A stretch of 64,000 nt of DNA from Candidatus Gastranaerophilales bacterium. Its GTDB lineage: Bacteria; Cyanobacteriota; Vampirovibrionia; Gastranaerophilales; Gastranaerophilaceae. The stretch spans positions 1 to 64,000 of the forward strand of contig CALVAK010000010.1 of the NCBI GenBank assembly GCA_944325525.1, given 5' to 3'. Positions 16,465 through 26,100 of the stretch are shown one piece after another. Position 1 is the stretch's first letter; the number at the start of each line of letters is the position of its first letter. Made by a program: the position numbers and the translations under genes. The notes under the pieces are model-generated. The model was given only the letters and a program-made list of their open reading frames with translations, was not told the DNA's origin and ran no database searches.

Positions 16465-17448
16465 TTATTTGACTTTCACTTTTGGTACAACACTCATTCC
16501 GGCAGCTATATTATACTCTTCAGAATTTATTTCTTCAGTAAATACTATTTTAACCGGAATTCTCTGAACTATTTTAACAAAAGAACCTACAGCATTTTCA
16601 GGCGGAAAAAGACTTGATTTTGCACCTGATGCCTTTTGTATGCTTTCTATTTTTCCTTTAAATTTTTTCTTCGGGTATGCATCTATCTTTATTTCGACTT
16701 CTTGTCCTACTTTCATTAAACCGACTTGATTTTCTTTAAAATTTGCTTCTACCCATAAATCATCTGTGACAAGTGTAAATAACGGCTGCCCTATTTGGAC
16801 ATATTGCCCTTTTTCTACATTTTTATTTGTTACTGTACCTGTATTTGGAGAAATAATATTTGTATATTTTAAATACAATTCAGCTTGTTCTTTTTGTGCT
16901 TTTAAAGCTCTTAAATTAGCATCAGCAACTTTATCATTTGTAGAAGATAGAATATCTTCCTGTGCAGATAAAAGTTTTGCCTTTACGCTATCATATTTTG
17001 CCTGTGCCGTATCAAGTTTTTGCTTTGATACTGCTCCTGCTTTATATAAACTTGTATATCTTTCTAAATCTTTTTTTGCGACTGATATTTCAGAATTTAT
17101 GGCATTTAGTTTTGCCTTTGCAACTTTTTGAGAATATAAAGCCTTTTCATATAAAGCCTGTGCCTGTGCAAGCTTTACCTTATAATCAGTATCATCAATT
17201 TTGGCAATTAAATCCCCTTCTTTTATTTTTTCGTTATCTTTTATATATACTTCTTCTATTTGTCCTGAAACTCTCGGAGCAATTTTTATAAGGTCACTTT
17301 CTATATAAGCATCATCTGTTGACTGATATTTTGTTGATTCATAATAAACTGCCGATAATATTATGCAGGTTACAGCAGTAAAAGCGATAATAATTACTTT
17401 TTTTAAATTTATTTTATTTTCTGTTTTTTTGTTTTCGTTATTATTCAT
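16465..17448 (-). CDS. emrA: Membrane fusion protein, HlyD/EmrA family
   Basis: The 327-residue adaptor has a short cytoplasmic Lys/Asn-rich start and a single membrane helix (about residues 18-38). A barrel-sandwich half (TDDAYIESDLIKIAPRVSGQI, then EGDLIAKIDDTDYKVKL) precedes a long coiled coil (about 90-195) and the second lipoyl half (ISPNTGTVTNKNVEKGQYV). A beta-barrel follows, ending in MSVVPKVKVK. It bridges EmrB to the outer-membrane channel. AAAGG lies upstream of the ATG. It sits between marR (15 bases upstream) and emrB. Confidence 0.93.
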   Translation of the reverse strand: MNNNENKKTENKINLKKVIIIAFTAVTCIILSAVYYESTKYQSTDDAYIESDLIKIAPRVSGQIEEVYIKDNEKIKEGDLIAKIDDTDYKVKLAQAQALYEKALYSQKVAKAKLNAINSEISVAKKDLERYTSLYKAGAVSKQKLDTAQAKYDSVKAKLLSAQEDILSSTNDKVADANLRALKAQKEQAELYLKYTNIISPNTGTVTNKNVEKGQYVQIGQPLFTLVTDDLWVEANFKENQVGLMKVGQEVEIKIDAYPKKKFKGKIESIQKASGAKSSLFPPENAVGSFVKIVQRIPVKIVFTEEINSEEYNIAAGMSVVPKVKVK

Positions 17449-17463
17449 TATTATACCTTTTTG

Positions 17464-17937
17464 CTATATTTGTGTTTCTACTATATTTTCTAATGTTTTT
17501 CTTAATTTCATAAGAGATGTGCTTATATAATCCTGCTCTTTTTTATTAATATCCTGATTGATTTTTTTTAGTGAAGGTTCAAGTTTTATATAAATTTCAT
17601 TACACAATTTTTTTCCTTTTTCCGTGATATATAATTTTTTTACCGGATGGTTATTTTTAATATCAGGTTTTACTTTAATCATTTTTTTCTTTTCAAGACT
17701 TGATGCAATTTTACCTAAATTTGACCTGTCTCTTAATAATAGTCTGGCTAAATCTCTCTGACATATTCCTTCGTTGTATGAAATTATGTCCATTATTAAG
17801 TATTCTTCAAATGACAAATTAAAATGAAGTTTCTCAAATGCCTGATTCCCCATTAATGTTAGATATCTTGATGTTATTCTTATTTCAAATAACATTCCCT
17901 CGGTAAAATGAATTCTGTCTTTTATAATTTCCCGCAT
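17464..17937 (-). CDS. MarR family transcriptional regulator
   Basis: The 157-residue protein has the MarR winged-helix layout. An N-terminal dimerisation helix is followed by a helix-turn-helix with GICQRDLARLLLRDRSNLGKIASSLEK-like sequence (about residues 55-82), the wing (IKVKPDIKNNHPVKKLYITEKGKKL) and a C-terminal dimer helix. The wing has an Asn-Asn-His-Pro turn in place of the usual Asp-x-Arg. It is the first gene of marR-emrA-emrB and diverges from the TolC-like gene. A large dyad centred between the two starts is the obvious operator, so it probably represses both directions until a drug-like ligand binds. Confidence 0.92.
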   Translation of the reverse strand: MREIIKDRIHFTEGMLFEIRITSRYLTLMGNQAFEKLHFNLSFEEYLIMDIISYNEGICQRDLARLLLRDRSNLGKIASSLEKKKMIKVKPDIKNNHPVKKLYITEKGKKLCNEIYIKLEPSLKKINQDINKKEQDYISTSLMKLRKTLENIVETQI

Positions 17938-17956
17938 TGTTGTTTTTTACCACATG

Positions 17957-18004
17957 TTGCATTTGCCACACATATATATTAATATATTATTAAGATAAAT
18001 GCAA
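17957..18004. promoter_or_regulatory. 48-base symmetric dyad, candidate MarR operator
   Basis: TTGCATTT (17957-17964) and AAATGCAA (17997-18004) form an inverted repeat whose centre (17980.5) is the same as that of an inner palindrome ATATATTAATATAT (17974-17987). The centre falls midway between the marR ATG (17937) and the TolC-like ATG (18023). Such placement fits an operator that controls both divergent transcripts. Confidence 0.6.
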
Positions 18005-18022
18005 TAACGGTAGTTTATAAAA

Positions 18023-19378
18023 ATGAAAATAAAAAAAACATTGTGTTTAATACTTGTAATATTATTTTTTAATAATATTTTTGCTCTATATGTATTATCA
18101 GAAGAAAAAAAAGTTGAAAAAGAAGAGAATATAATATCAACTCTAAACATTGACTGGTGGAAAGAGTTGAATGATCCTATATTACTGGATTATATAATAA
18201 AGGCTATCCAATGCAATCATGATTTAAAACTTGCAGGTTTAAAAACAGAAGAAACAAGAGAAAATAAAAATTTAGTAAGGTCAAAAGAATTACCTTCTGT
18301 AGGTATAGGTGCTGTCCCTGCGTTGTATAAACTTCCGGGTATTACAAATTCTTCAGGGCTCATTTCGCTGCCTTTATATGTAAATTATGAGCTGGATTTA
18401 TTCGGGAAAAACAGGGATAAAACAAAGGCAATGGATAAGATGTATGAAATTGCAAGACTAAATGAAAAAGCGGCATATATTTCAGTTATGAGTGCTGTTG
18501 GAAGTACTTATTATAATATAGTTAAACTGGATAAATTAATATCAATTCAAAAACAAATTATAACTGTAAGAAAGCAGATATATGATTTAACAAAACTTTG
18601 TAACGAAGAGGGAATTATTTCAACAGCTGACACTGTTAGTGCCAATAAAGCATATTTAAAAGCAAATACGGACATCAAAGATCTTGAAATAGCAAGAGAG
18701 AAACTTTTTAATATGCTTATGGTGTTAACGGGGAAAACACCTGATAATTCTGCGTGTTTAGAAAGAATTTCATTTGATGATCTTAAAAAGAACAAGGAAA
18801 TTCCTGGTTTTATAAATTCAGATGTAATTCAGAATAGACCGGATTATGCTGCGGCGGAAAAATTAATTGAAAAGACAGGAATTGATATAAAAGCAGCGAA
18901 AAAAGAATTCCTCCCTATTATTAATATACTGGGATTACTTTCTTTTAATTCTACAGAATATTTCAGTAAAATGAACTGGACGAATTCACTTGGTATACTT
19001 GGCGGAGGGGCTATTTTGCCATTATTCTCCGGCGGAGCTAAGGTTGCTAATTTAAAAATACATAAAAACAAATACAATCAAGCAATTGAAAATTATAAAA
19101 AGGTTGCACTTACTTCTATTCAGGAAATTAATGATGCGTTATGCGAGCTTAAACTTGATAATGAGAAATATTTAAAAACTTTAGAAATTTATAATGCTGA
19201 AAAACAGGATTATAAATATTCTAGTCTTAAATTTAAGGAAGGCATAATTTCAAATTTAGATTTACTTCAAAAAAAAGAAGTTTTATTAATAACCGAAAAA
19301 AGTGCTGTAGTTGAAAATGCTGATTATTTTATAAATCAAATCAGTTTATATAAAGCTGTTGCAGGAGCACAAATATAG
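18023..19378 (+). CDS. TolC-like outer-membrane efflux protein
   Basis: The 451-residue protein has an N-terminal signal peptide (about residues 1-26) and the duplicated helical/beta layout of the outer membrane factor family. Markers are a start of the mature part with WWKELNDPILLDYIIKA, a beta segment around SLPLYVNYELDLFGKNRDK (about 113-131), RPDYAAAEKL near residue 273 and LPLFSGGAKVANLK near residue 335. No lipobox Cys is present. It provides the outer-membrane exit for the EmrAB pump encoded divergently; the pairing is inferred from position. Confidence 0.92.
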   Translation: MKIKKTLCLILVILFFNNIFALYVLSEEKKVEKEENIISTLNIDWWKELNDPILLDYIIKAIQCNHDLKLAGLKTEETRENKNLVRSKELPSVGIGAVPALYKLPGITNSSGLISLPLYVNYELDLFGKNRDKTKAMDKMYEIARLNEKAAYISVMSAVGSTYYNIVKLDKLISIQKQIITVRKQIYDLTKLCNEEGIISTADTVSANKAYLKANTDIKDLEIAREKLFNMLMVLTGKTPDNSACLERISFDDLKKNKEIPGFINSDVIQNRPDYAAAEKLIEKTGIDIKAAKKEFLPIINILGLLSFNSTEYFSKMNWTNSLGILGGGAILPLFSGGAKVANLKIHKNKYNQAIENYKKVALTSIQEINDALCELKLDNEKYLKTLEIYNAEKQDYKYSSLKFKEGIISNLDLLQKKEVLLITEKSAVVENADYFINQISLYKAVAGAQI

Positions 19379-19406
19379 ACTATAAGAAGTATTTTATAAT
19401 AATTTT

Positions 19407-19435
19407 TTGCATTTTTATTAAAAAAATAATACAAT
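19407..19435 (+). promoter_or_regulatory. Candidate promoter of the pilin-like gene
   Basis: TTGCAT (19407-19412) and TACAAT (19430-19435) are 17 bases apart, 43 bases upstream of the pilin-like ATG. GGAG follows in the leader but is rather far (about 12 bases) from the start. Confidence 0.5.
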
Positions 19436-19477
19436 AAAGAAGCAAAAAATCATTATTTAACGGAGATAAAAGACTGT

Positions 19478-20119
19478 ATGATTAATATTAGAAAGACAAA
19501 TAAGGCATTTACACTGGCAGAAGTACTAATTACTCTGGTAATTATAGGGGTAATTGCAGCAATGACGGTGCCTACTTTATTGACTAATACACAAGGTCAT
19601 GAATTTAGAACTGCTTTTAAAAAAGCTATTTCAACTTCGAATCAGGCACTTACAGTGAATAAAGCATTAGATGGTCTTACGGCACAAGACTTTACAACTG
19701 CTGATGAAGTAGTTGACAACATATTTAAAACAAAAATGAATGTTATTGAAGGCAGCAGTTCTTTTACCAATTCTTGCTGCTCTGGCGGTAGTGTTTTTAC
19801 TACACAGGATGGAATGATTTTTTGCGTTACAAATTGGAATTCCGCAAACAGTGATGTTCCTGATTCTGACTGTAATCAATTTAATACAACTCCCTGTGCT
19901 CTTGATAAAACAAAACCCAATTTATGGATAGATGTAAACGGAGCCAAAAAACCTAATACTATTACAACTTCAGAAAAAAGACCTAAAGATATTTATCAAG
20001 CTTTAATATATGCACAAAGAATTGTTCCTTATGATATTCCGAGTCAGGAAGTAATGTACCTTGATCATTATTCAAACAAAGAATTTGCTTCTCAAGAAAC
20101 ACCGTCAGAAGAAAGTTAA
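19478..20119 (+). CDS. Type IV pilin-like protein with prepilin leader
   Basis: The 213-residue product begins with a short positive leader and a class III prepilin signal, KAFTLAEVLITLVIIGVIAA (residues 9-28), with cleavage expected before Phe and Glu at mature position 5. The rest is a soluble domain with a CCSG pair and three further Cys (residues 97-147) that may form disulfides. Some members of such families are minor pilins or pseudopilins in secretion systems; the partner genes are not in this window. A short acidic tail follows. Confidence 0.85.
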   Translation: MINIRKTNKAFTLAEVLITLVIIGVIAAMTVPTLLTNTQGHEFRTAFKKAISTSNQALTVNKALDGLTAQDFTTADEVVDNIFKTKMNVIEGSSSFTNSCCSGGSVFTTQDGMIFCVTNWNSANSDVPDSDCNQFNTTPCALDKTKPNLWIDVNGAKKPNTITTSEKRPKDIYQALIYAQRIVPYDIPSQEVMYLDHYSNKEFASQETPSEES

Positions 20120-20160
20120 ATCCGGTTAAATTTCTGATGTTGAAATAAGTATTTTATTTA

Positions 20161-20169
20161 TGCTATTTT
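20161..20169 (+). promoter_or_regulatory. Extended -10 box directly before the nucleotidyltransferase gene
   Basis: TG, one base, then TATTTT, followed by 7 bases and the ATG at 20177. There is no ribosome binding site, so a leaderless transcript is likely. Confidence 0.45.
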
Positions 20170-20176
20170 AAATAAA

Positions 20177-21148
20177 ATGTATATCATAAATAATTATAAT
20201 GTTCTTTTGCAAAATAATATCAAACTGTTAAAAGGCGGTTGTGATTTTAATAATATTGGTTTAAGAAGAAAATATATTTCTTTTAAACAATTGAAACAGG
20301 ATACTTTTGAGAGAGATATAAGAACTTCAAATATTGAAGGGAGAAATATGCCTATTGATAAAACATTTAGTGCTATTATAAATGAATTTAAATGCTTTTC
20401 TCAAGTTCAGGCAATAGCTGTAGGCGGTTCAAGAAAAGCTAATACTTCGGATTCAAAATCAGATATTGATGTATATATTTTCACTGATAAAGAAATTCCC
20501 GTTGAAGAGCGGCTTAAAATTGCACAGAAATATTCTTCCAAATATGAAGTCGGAAGTGATTACTTTGGTGCCGGTGATGAATTTTTTGTGGATGCAATAA
20601 ATCAGCAGCTGGATATTATGTTTTTTGACAAAAAATGGATGGAAAAAGAGGTGGATAATGTATGGATAAAGCATAATCCGTCTAATGGTTATTCTACTTG
20701 TTTTTTATTCACTTTAAAAAATTGTGAAGCCGTTTTTGATAGAAATGGATGGTTATCAGAGCTTAAAAAACGAATAGATACGCCTTATCCTAATGAATTA
20801 AAGAAAAATATAATAAAAAGAAATATGATGCTTTTAAAAGATAAACCTTTTTCATCCTATTATGACCAGATAGAAAAAGCAATTGCAAGAGAAGATTATA
20901 ATAGTATAAATCATCGTATTGCTGCATTTATGGCAAGTTATTTTGATATTATATTTGCAAATAATGAACTTTTACACCCCGGAGAGAAAAAACTTGTTAA
21001 CTATGCACAAACTCATTGTAAAATTTTACCGGAAGATTTTACCGGTAATATAAACAGATTACTTGTTCAGCCAAATTCTGAAACTTTAGATATACTAAAT
21101 GATATGGTATGTAAACTCAAAGACAGTATTTCTTTAGAGGATTTTTAA
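20177..21148 (+). CDS. Nucleotidyltransferase-fold protein with N-terminal ISF-type leader
   Basis: The 323-residue protein has a polar leader (residues 1-50, containing ISFK at 34-37 and DTFE at 42-45), then a minimal nucleotidyltransferase domain. The signature is GGSRKANTSDSKSDIDVYIF with two catalytic Asp, and a third Asp probably in QLDIMFFD. The C-terminal half is helical and resembles the DUF4037-type extension found behind such domains. The family transfers nucleotides to antibiotics, RNAs or proteins; the substrate here is unknown. The leader resembles those of the two ADP-ribosylation proteins further along. A terminator follows. Confidence 0.75.
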   Translation: MYIINNYNVLLQNNIKLLKGGCDFNNIGLRRKYISFKQLKQDTFERDIRTSNIEGRNMPIDKTFSAIINEFKCFSQVQAIAVGGSRKANTSDSKSDIDVYIFTDKEIPVEERLKIAQKYSSKYEVGSDYFGAGDEFFVDAINQQLDIMFFDKKWMEKEVDNVWIKHNPSNGYSTCFLFTLKNCEAVFDRNGWLSELKKRIDTPYPNELKKNIIKRNMMLLKDKPFSSYYDQIEKAIAREDYNSINHRIAAFMASYFDIIFANNELLHPGEKKLVNYAQTHCKILPEDFTGNINRLLVQPNSETLDILNDMVCKLKDSISLEDF

Positions 21149-21162
21149 GAAATTAAAAAAAG

Positions 21163-21190
21163 AAAGACCCGTACAAAAATCCGGGTCTTT
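21163..21190. terminator. Intrinsic terminator, probably bidirectional
   Basis: AAAGACCCG (21163-21171) pairs with CGGGTCTTT (21182-21190) across a ten-base loop, with A-rich sequence on the left and T-rich on the right. It separates the convergent nucleotidyltransferase gene and the coiled-coil/EF-hand-like gene. Confidence 0.8.
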
Positions 21191-21210
21191 ATAAGTTATA
21201 GTATTCATTG

Positions 21211-23010
21211 TTATTTTTTCTCGTCTTTTATTTCTTTCAATTTTGCACGGGCTTCTCTTTGTGCTTCTCTTATTTCTTTAAGTCCTTCTTTATCATCAGA
21301 GCTGTCGGAGGAGGTTTTGTTTGTTGTTATAAAATTACTATAATTTAAAGAACCGTTAATACTGAAAGTTAGAGAATCACCTGCAAAAATTTCTGATGTT
21401 TTATCTGTATCCGATAAGATTTTTTTATGCCATATATCAGCATACTCTTTTGTTTCACCGTTTATGGTAAACGTTGCACCCTGCTGTTTCATTAATTGAT
21501 TTCCCTGTCCGTCAAAATTATCAATTAATGTTGTTTCATCAGTTGTTCCAAGATTTATTTCAGTTATTCCTAAATCTTTTAGTGATACTGCTTCTGAGCC
21601 ATAACCGTTTGCTTTTATTTTAAATCCGAAGTTTTCTTCCAGATACTGAATATCGTTAGTATCCAGTACGTTATCATCTTTTCCGTTGATAAGGTTATTC
21701 TCTTTTGCAAGAGCTTTTAAGGCTTCAAATCCGTCTTTATAACCGTCTTTGATATTATCACCGTCTAGGTCGGTATTATTTCCAAAGCATTCAGAACCAT
21801 CTTCACCGGATATTCCGTTGCCGTCTTTATCAAAGACTAATACTGCATCTGCAGAATCGTTTATTTTATCAACTACACCATCTCCGTCTATATCATAATT
21901 GATAATCTTATTTGACGTTTGTACCCCGTTACCGTTAATATCAAAAGATAATGGAGAACATGTTGAATAGCAGGCATTAAATTCACAAAATGTTTCGCAA
22001 TCATCCATATAAAATACGGTGCTGCCAGAACCATTGTCTGTTTTTGAAAAACTACTTATATTCCCATTTCCGCTTGATATTATGTCATATCCGCCGTCAG
22101 GACAATATATTCTCGCAAGTGAACTGTTTGCAGCCATATCATAGATATGATATTGATTATCGCTTTTTCCTTGAGCAAATATATATCTTGGTTCGCCATT
22201 ACTTAATTTCTCTGTTAAGTCTATATTGTTTTGTTCCACTAATGCCCATTCTTCTTCTGAAACGACTGATTTCATACTTTCGTTTAATTCGTTTTCCGCC
22301 TCTGATTTCTGAGTTGTTATTGAAGATTGTTTTTCTGATAAAGTTGATATTGTTGTTTCCAATGCAGAAATCTGTGTTTGATACTGGGCAATGGTATTAG
22401 CCTTACTCTCTAAATCAGTATTTAAAGATGATATTGCATCTTCAAGATTTGATCTTTTACTGTATAGTTCAGATAAACTTGCATAACAACTTGAAAGCTT
22501 TGAACAAGCAGCCTGAATTTCATCTTCTGAAGCATTGCCATCAGCATTTTCAATTGTTTTTTTCAATTTTTCAATTTGTTTATTTATTTTTTCTATTTCA
22601 GCATTTACCTCATCAAGGTCTTTTTGCTTTTCTTCTATTTTTTCTTCTATTTCGTCATATTCTTTTTGTACTTCGTCAAGCTTATTAATAAGCTCAGTTA
22701 ATTGGGTTTGTTTCCCTTCAATTTGTTGTTCAAGATATGTTAATTGTCTTGTATATATGGAAATGTTTGATTTTAAGCTTTGTATTCGTGAAAAAATACT
22801 TGCTGTATTTGAACTATCAACTTCCGGAATAGTTTTAAGTTCTGATTCTAATTCCTCAAGTGTTGTCTTTGTTTCATCAGTTATGTTTACAACATCATTT
22901 TCTTCTTTTTGAGTAGCAGTTGTTTCATTTTTTGTATTTGTTTTACTTTCTGAAGGCTGTATGTATTCGTCTGTAATGCCTTTTCCGCCCACTTTGTCAA
23001 TATAACTCAC
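21211..23010 (-). CDS. Large coiled-coil protein with EF-hand-like calcium loops
   Basis: The 599-residue product has three parts. A short start (SYIDKVGGKG) and a Thr/Glu-rich linker are followed by a long heptad-rich coiled coil (about residues 60-245, made of Glu, Lys, Leu and Gln). The C-terminal region carries several Asp-rich loops (DINGNG, DIDGDGVVD, DKDGNGISGEDG, DLDGDNIKDG, DGQGNQ) typical of calcium-binding EF-hand or dockerin-like repeats. I chose the GTG at 23010 because AAAGGAG lies upstream at ideal spacing; the longer frame to 23103 has no such site. There is no signal peptide. A surface or secreted structural role is likely but unproven. Confidence 0.75.
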   Translation of the reverse strand: MSYIDKVGGKGITDEYIQPSESKTNTKNETTATQKEENDVVNITDETKTTLEELESELKTIPEVDSSNTASIFSRIQSLKSNISIYTRQLTYLEQQIEGKQTQLTELINKLDEVQKEYDEIEEKIEEKQKDLDEVNAEIEKINKQIEKLKKTIENADGNASEDEIQAACSKLSSCYASLSELYSKRSNLEDAISSLNTDLESKANTIAQYQTQISALETTISTLSEKQSSITTQKSEAENELNESMKSVVSEEEWALVEQNNIDLTEKLSNGEPRYIFAQGKSDNQYHIYDMAANSSLARIYCPDGGYDIISSGNGNISSFSKTDNGSGSTVFYMDDCETFCEFNACYSTCSPLSFDINGNGVQTSNKIINYDIDGDGVVDKINDSADAVLVFDKDGNGISGEDGSECFGNNTDLDGDNIKDGYKDGFEALKALAKENNLINGKDDNVLDTNDIQYLEENFGFKIKANGYGSEAVSLKDLGITEINLGTTDETTLIDNFDGQGNQLMKQQGATFTINGETKEYADIWHKKILSDTDKTSEIFAGDSLTFSINGSLNYSNFITTNKTSSDSSDDKEGLKEIREAQREARAKLKEIKDEKK

Positions 23011-23196
23011 AACAATCTCCTTTCGATATTTATAAAATTCAATATCGTAAAAATTAAAAAAATCTTGAGGAATATTTGCTAAATCATTACAAAACGTTAA
23101 CATTTAAGTTAACACATCAAAAGCAAATCTAAATCAGCCTTAGACTGACTATGCATTTGATTATATGATATATTATTATTAATATGGAGAAAAAAT

Positions 23197-26100
23197 TTGC
23201 TAAAAATTAAAAGTGAATACAAACCAAATGAAAGACAACAGCAATGTATAGATAACATTGAAGGCAAAATAATGGTTTTAGCCGGTCCGGGGACCGGAAA
23301 GACTTTTACAATTATTCAAAGAATTGCCTCAATGTTAATGAAAAATATTAATCCTGAAAGTATTTTATGTTTAACTTTTTCTGATGCAGCTGCAAGTGAA
23401 ATGAAAAAACGATTATCGGAAAAAATTGGTCTTTTATCTTCTTCTGTTAATATATACACATATCATTCTTTTTGTAATGAGGTAATTAAGTTATATCCGG
23501 ATAATTTTGGCATTTCTGATGATGTATCTTTAATAACACCTGCTCTTAAAAGAGAATTAATGGTTGAAGCTATTGATGAAGCTGATTTAAAATTTTTTGT
23601 TTCGGAAAGAGCAGGAAAATATTTTTACATTAATACTTTTATAAATTGTTCGGAAAAGATTAAAACACTGAGAATTAATAAAGAAAAATATTTAGAATAT
23701 ATTAATACAAATCCGCTTTTAATGCCGCAAATTAACAAGCTGCAGGCTGAAATTGAAGAAAAAACAAAAAAAGGTGATAACCGTATTACAACAAGAATTA
23801 AAGATATTGCGAAAATAGAAGAAAATATTAAAAAAGCACAGGAACTCTGGAAAGTATATGAAATTTACCAGAGGAAAATGATTGAAAATAATTTTATAGA
23901 TTTTTCTGATATGATAAGTCTTGTTATTGATAAATTTGAGTCTGATAATCTTTTCTTGAAAGAAATATCAAATAAATATAAATACTTTTTAGTTGATGAA
24001 TATCAAGATACAAATAATTTACAGAATAAAATACTGTTCAATTTAATAGATGCAAATGAGTATAAAAATGTTTTTGCCGTTGGAGATGATGATCAGATAA
24101 TATATGGTTTTCAAGGTGCAAACAGTGAAAATGTAGATAATTTTCTAAAATACTATCCGGATACAAAAGTAATCTGTCTTATTGAAAATAACAGATCTAC
24201 ACAGTCAGTGTTAGATTTAAGTTACCGCATAGTTACACAGGATTCAACAAGACTTGAAAACAATCCTCTGTTTCAGTCTTATAACATAGAAAAAAAACTT
24301 ATAGCCGTTAATGAGAATGTTATTAAACAAGAACGAAAAATTAAACGCTGGCAATTTGGTGAACTAATTCAAGAATATAATTATATTGTTGAAGATATTG
24401 AAAAACTTATAAATTCTGATAATTGCCCTGTTGATAAAAAAACAAAAGAGAAAAAACTTTCTGAAATAGCGGTTATTGCAACAAAGAATTCCGAATTAAA
24501 AGAGTTTGAAAACAGGCTTAAAGCAAAAGGCATTCCCTGTCAGATGAATGACGGTGAAGATATATTTAAAATAAGATCTGTTCTTGCTGTATATTTTTAT
24601 ATAAAAGCACTTAATAACCGGGTTGAAGATTCGGATAAATTGTTCGGATTGTTATTGACAGAACCATTCTGTATAAATCTTAACGATTACAATAAATTAT
24701 TTAAAGAATATAAGCGTTTATGTGTCGAAAACAATGATTTTATAGCGAATATGAAAAAGCTCTCCGGATGGAGTGATAAAGATAAAATAGATGAATTTGT
24801 AAATACTTTTGAATATTTACAGGAATTTGCAGCTTCTAACAACTTACGGAATACAATAATCGAGATAATTAACAGAACAAAAATATTAGAATTTTTTTAT
24901 TCTGCTTCAACTAATAAAACTGAAAACATTCTTGGGCTAAAGAAAATTATGGATGAAGCAGCTGATTGTATGAGGCTGAATAAAAGTGCATCTTTAAATG
25001 ATTTTGTAACAAAACTTGATTATGCACACTTAAACAATATAAAAATAGAAATTGATAAGAATAATGTTATACAAAATGCACTTCAGCTTGTTACTTACCA
25101 TGGTTCAAAGGGAAGGGAGTTTGAATATGTATATCTTCCGAATTTAGTTTCCCAGAACTGGGAAAAATATATAAATCCCGGTGAATATAAGATGATTACA
25201 GAAAAAGTTCTTGATAAAGATGAAGCCCAAATAAAAAAAGATTCAGAACTCCTTAAAAAACTGTTTGTAGGTATTACACGTGCAAAATACGGACTTGTAT
25301 TATCTCATTCCGATAATGTTGACAGAAAACCGAGAGCTGTAACAAAATACTTAAATGTAGTTAGTGATTTTGATTTTGATAAAAAAACTTTTGAATATAA
25401 AGATGATGATTTATCTTCAGAAATATTTAAATCGTTATCTACAGAAGCTCAAAACCATAGAAAAGCTTTTGAACTTGAAATTCAAGAACGGGTTAAAAAT
25501 ATTATATTAAGTCATACAAGTATAAATTGTTATTTAAAGTGCCCGAAACAGTTTTTCTATAATTATGTAATGAAGATTGAAGTAGCACAAACAGACTGGG
25601 ATGCTGCAAATTTTGGGAATATAATACATAAAATCCTTGAAAAATCGGCTAAAACAGCTATTCATACAGATAAATACATAAGCAAAGAAGAAGCGGCAGA
25701 AATTTTTGAAAAAGAAATGAATTATACAGTATTCAAATCTAAAGAAGAAAAAGGAAAATACTATAGCAGAGGTTTAAAGTTCATTGACAATTATTACAGG
25801 CATTTTTGTGAAGTACCGGCAAAAATAATTGCCGGTGTTGAAGAAAACTTTGATGGGATACCTGTTGTTGATGATAAATTTATAAAAGGAAAAATCGACA
25901 GAATCGAAAATGCTGCAGATAATACATTCGCTTTATATGATTATAAAACAAGCAGAGCTTCAAGTGAAATCCATATAACCAAAGGCGGTCAGAGGGAAGA
26001 TTATTATAACCAGTTGTGTTTTTATAAATATGCTTACGAGAAAAAATATCCCGAAAGAGAAGTGTCAAAAGCAGGTATAATATATGTTGAAGATAATAAG

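Noticed and set aside
22428..22912. Plus-strand open frames opposite the coiled-coil gene
   Set aside because: They are antisense shadows of a low-complexity coding region, rich in Phe, Leu and Ser, without start signals.
23011..23103. Longer N terminus for the coiled-coil/EF-hand-like protein
   Set aside because: The extra 31 residues have no ribosome binding site, while GTG at 23010 has AAAGGAG at good spacing.
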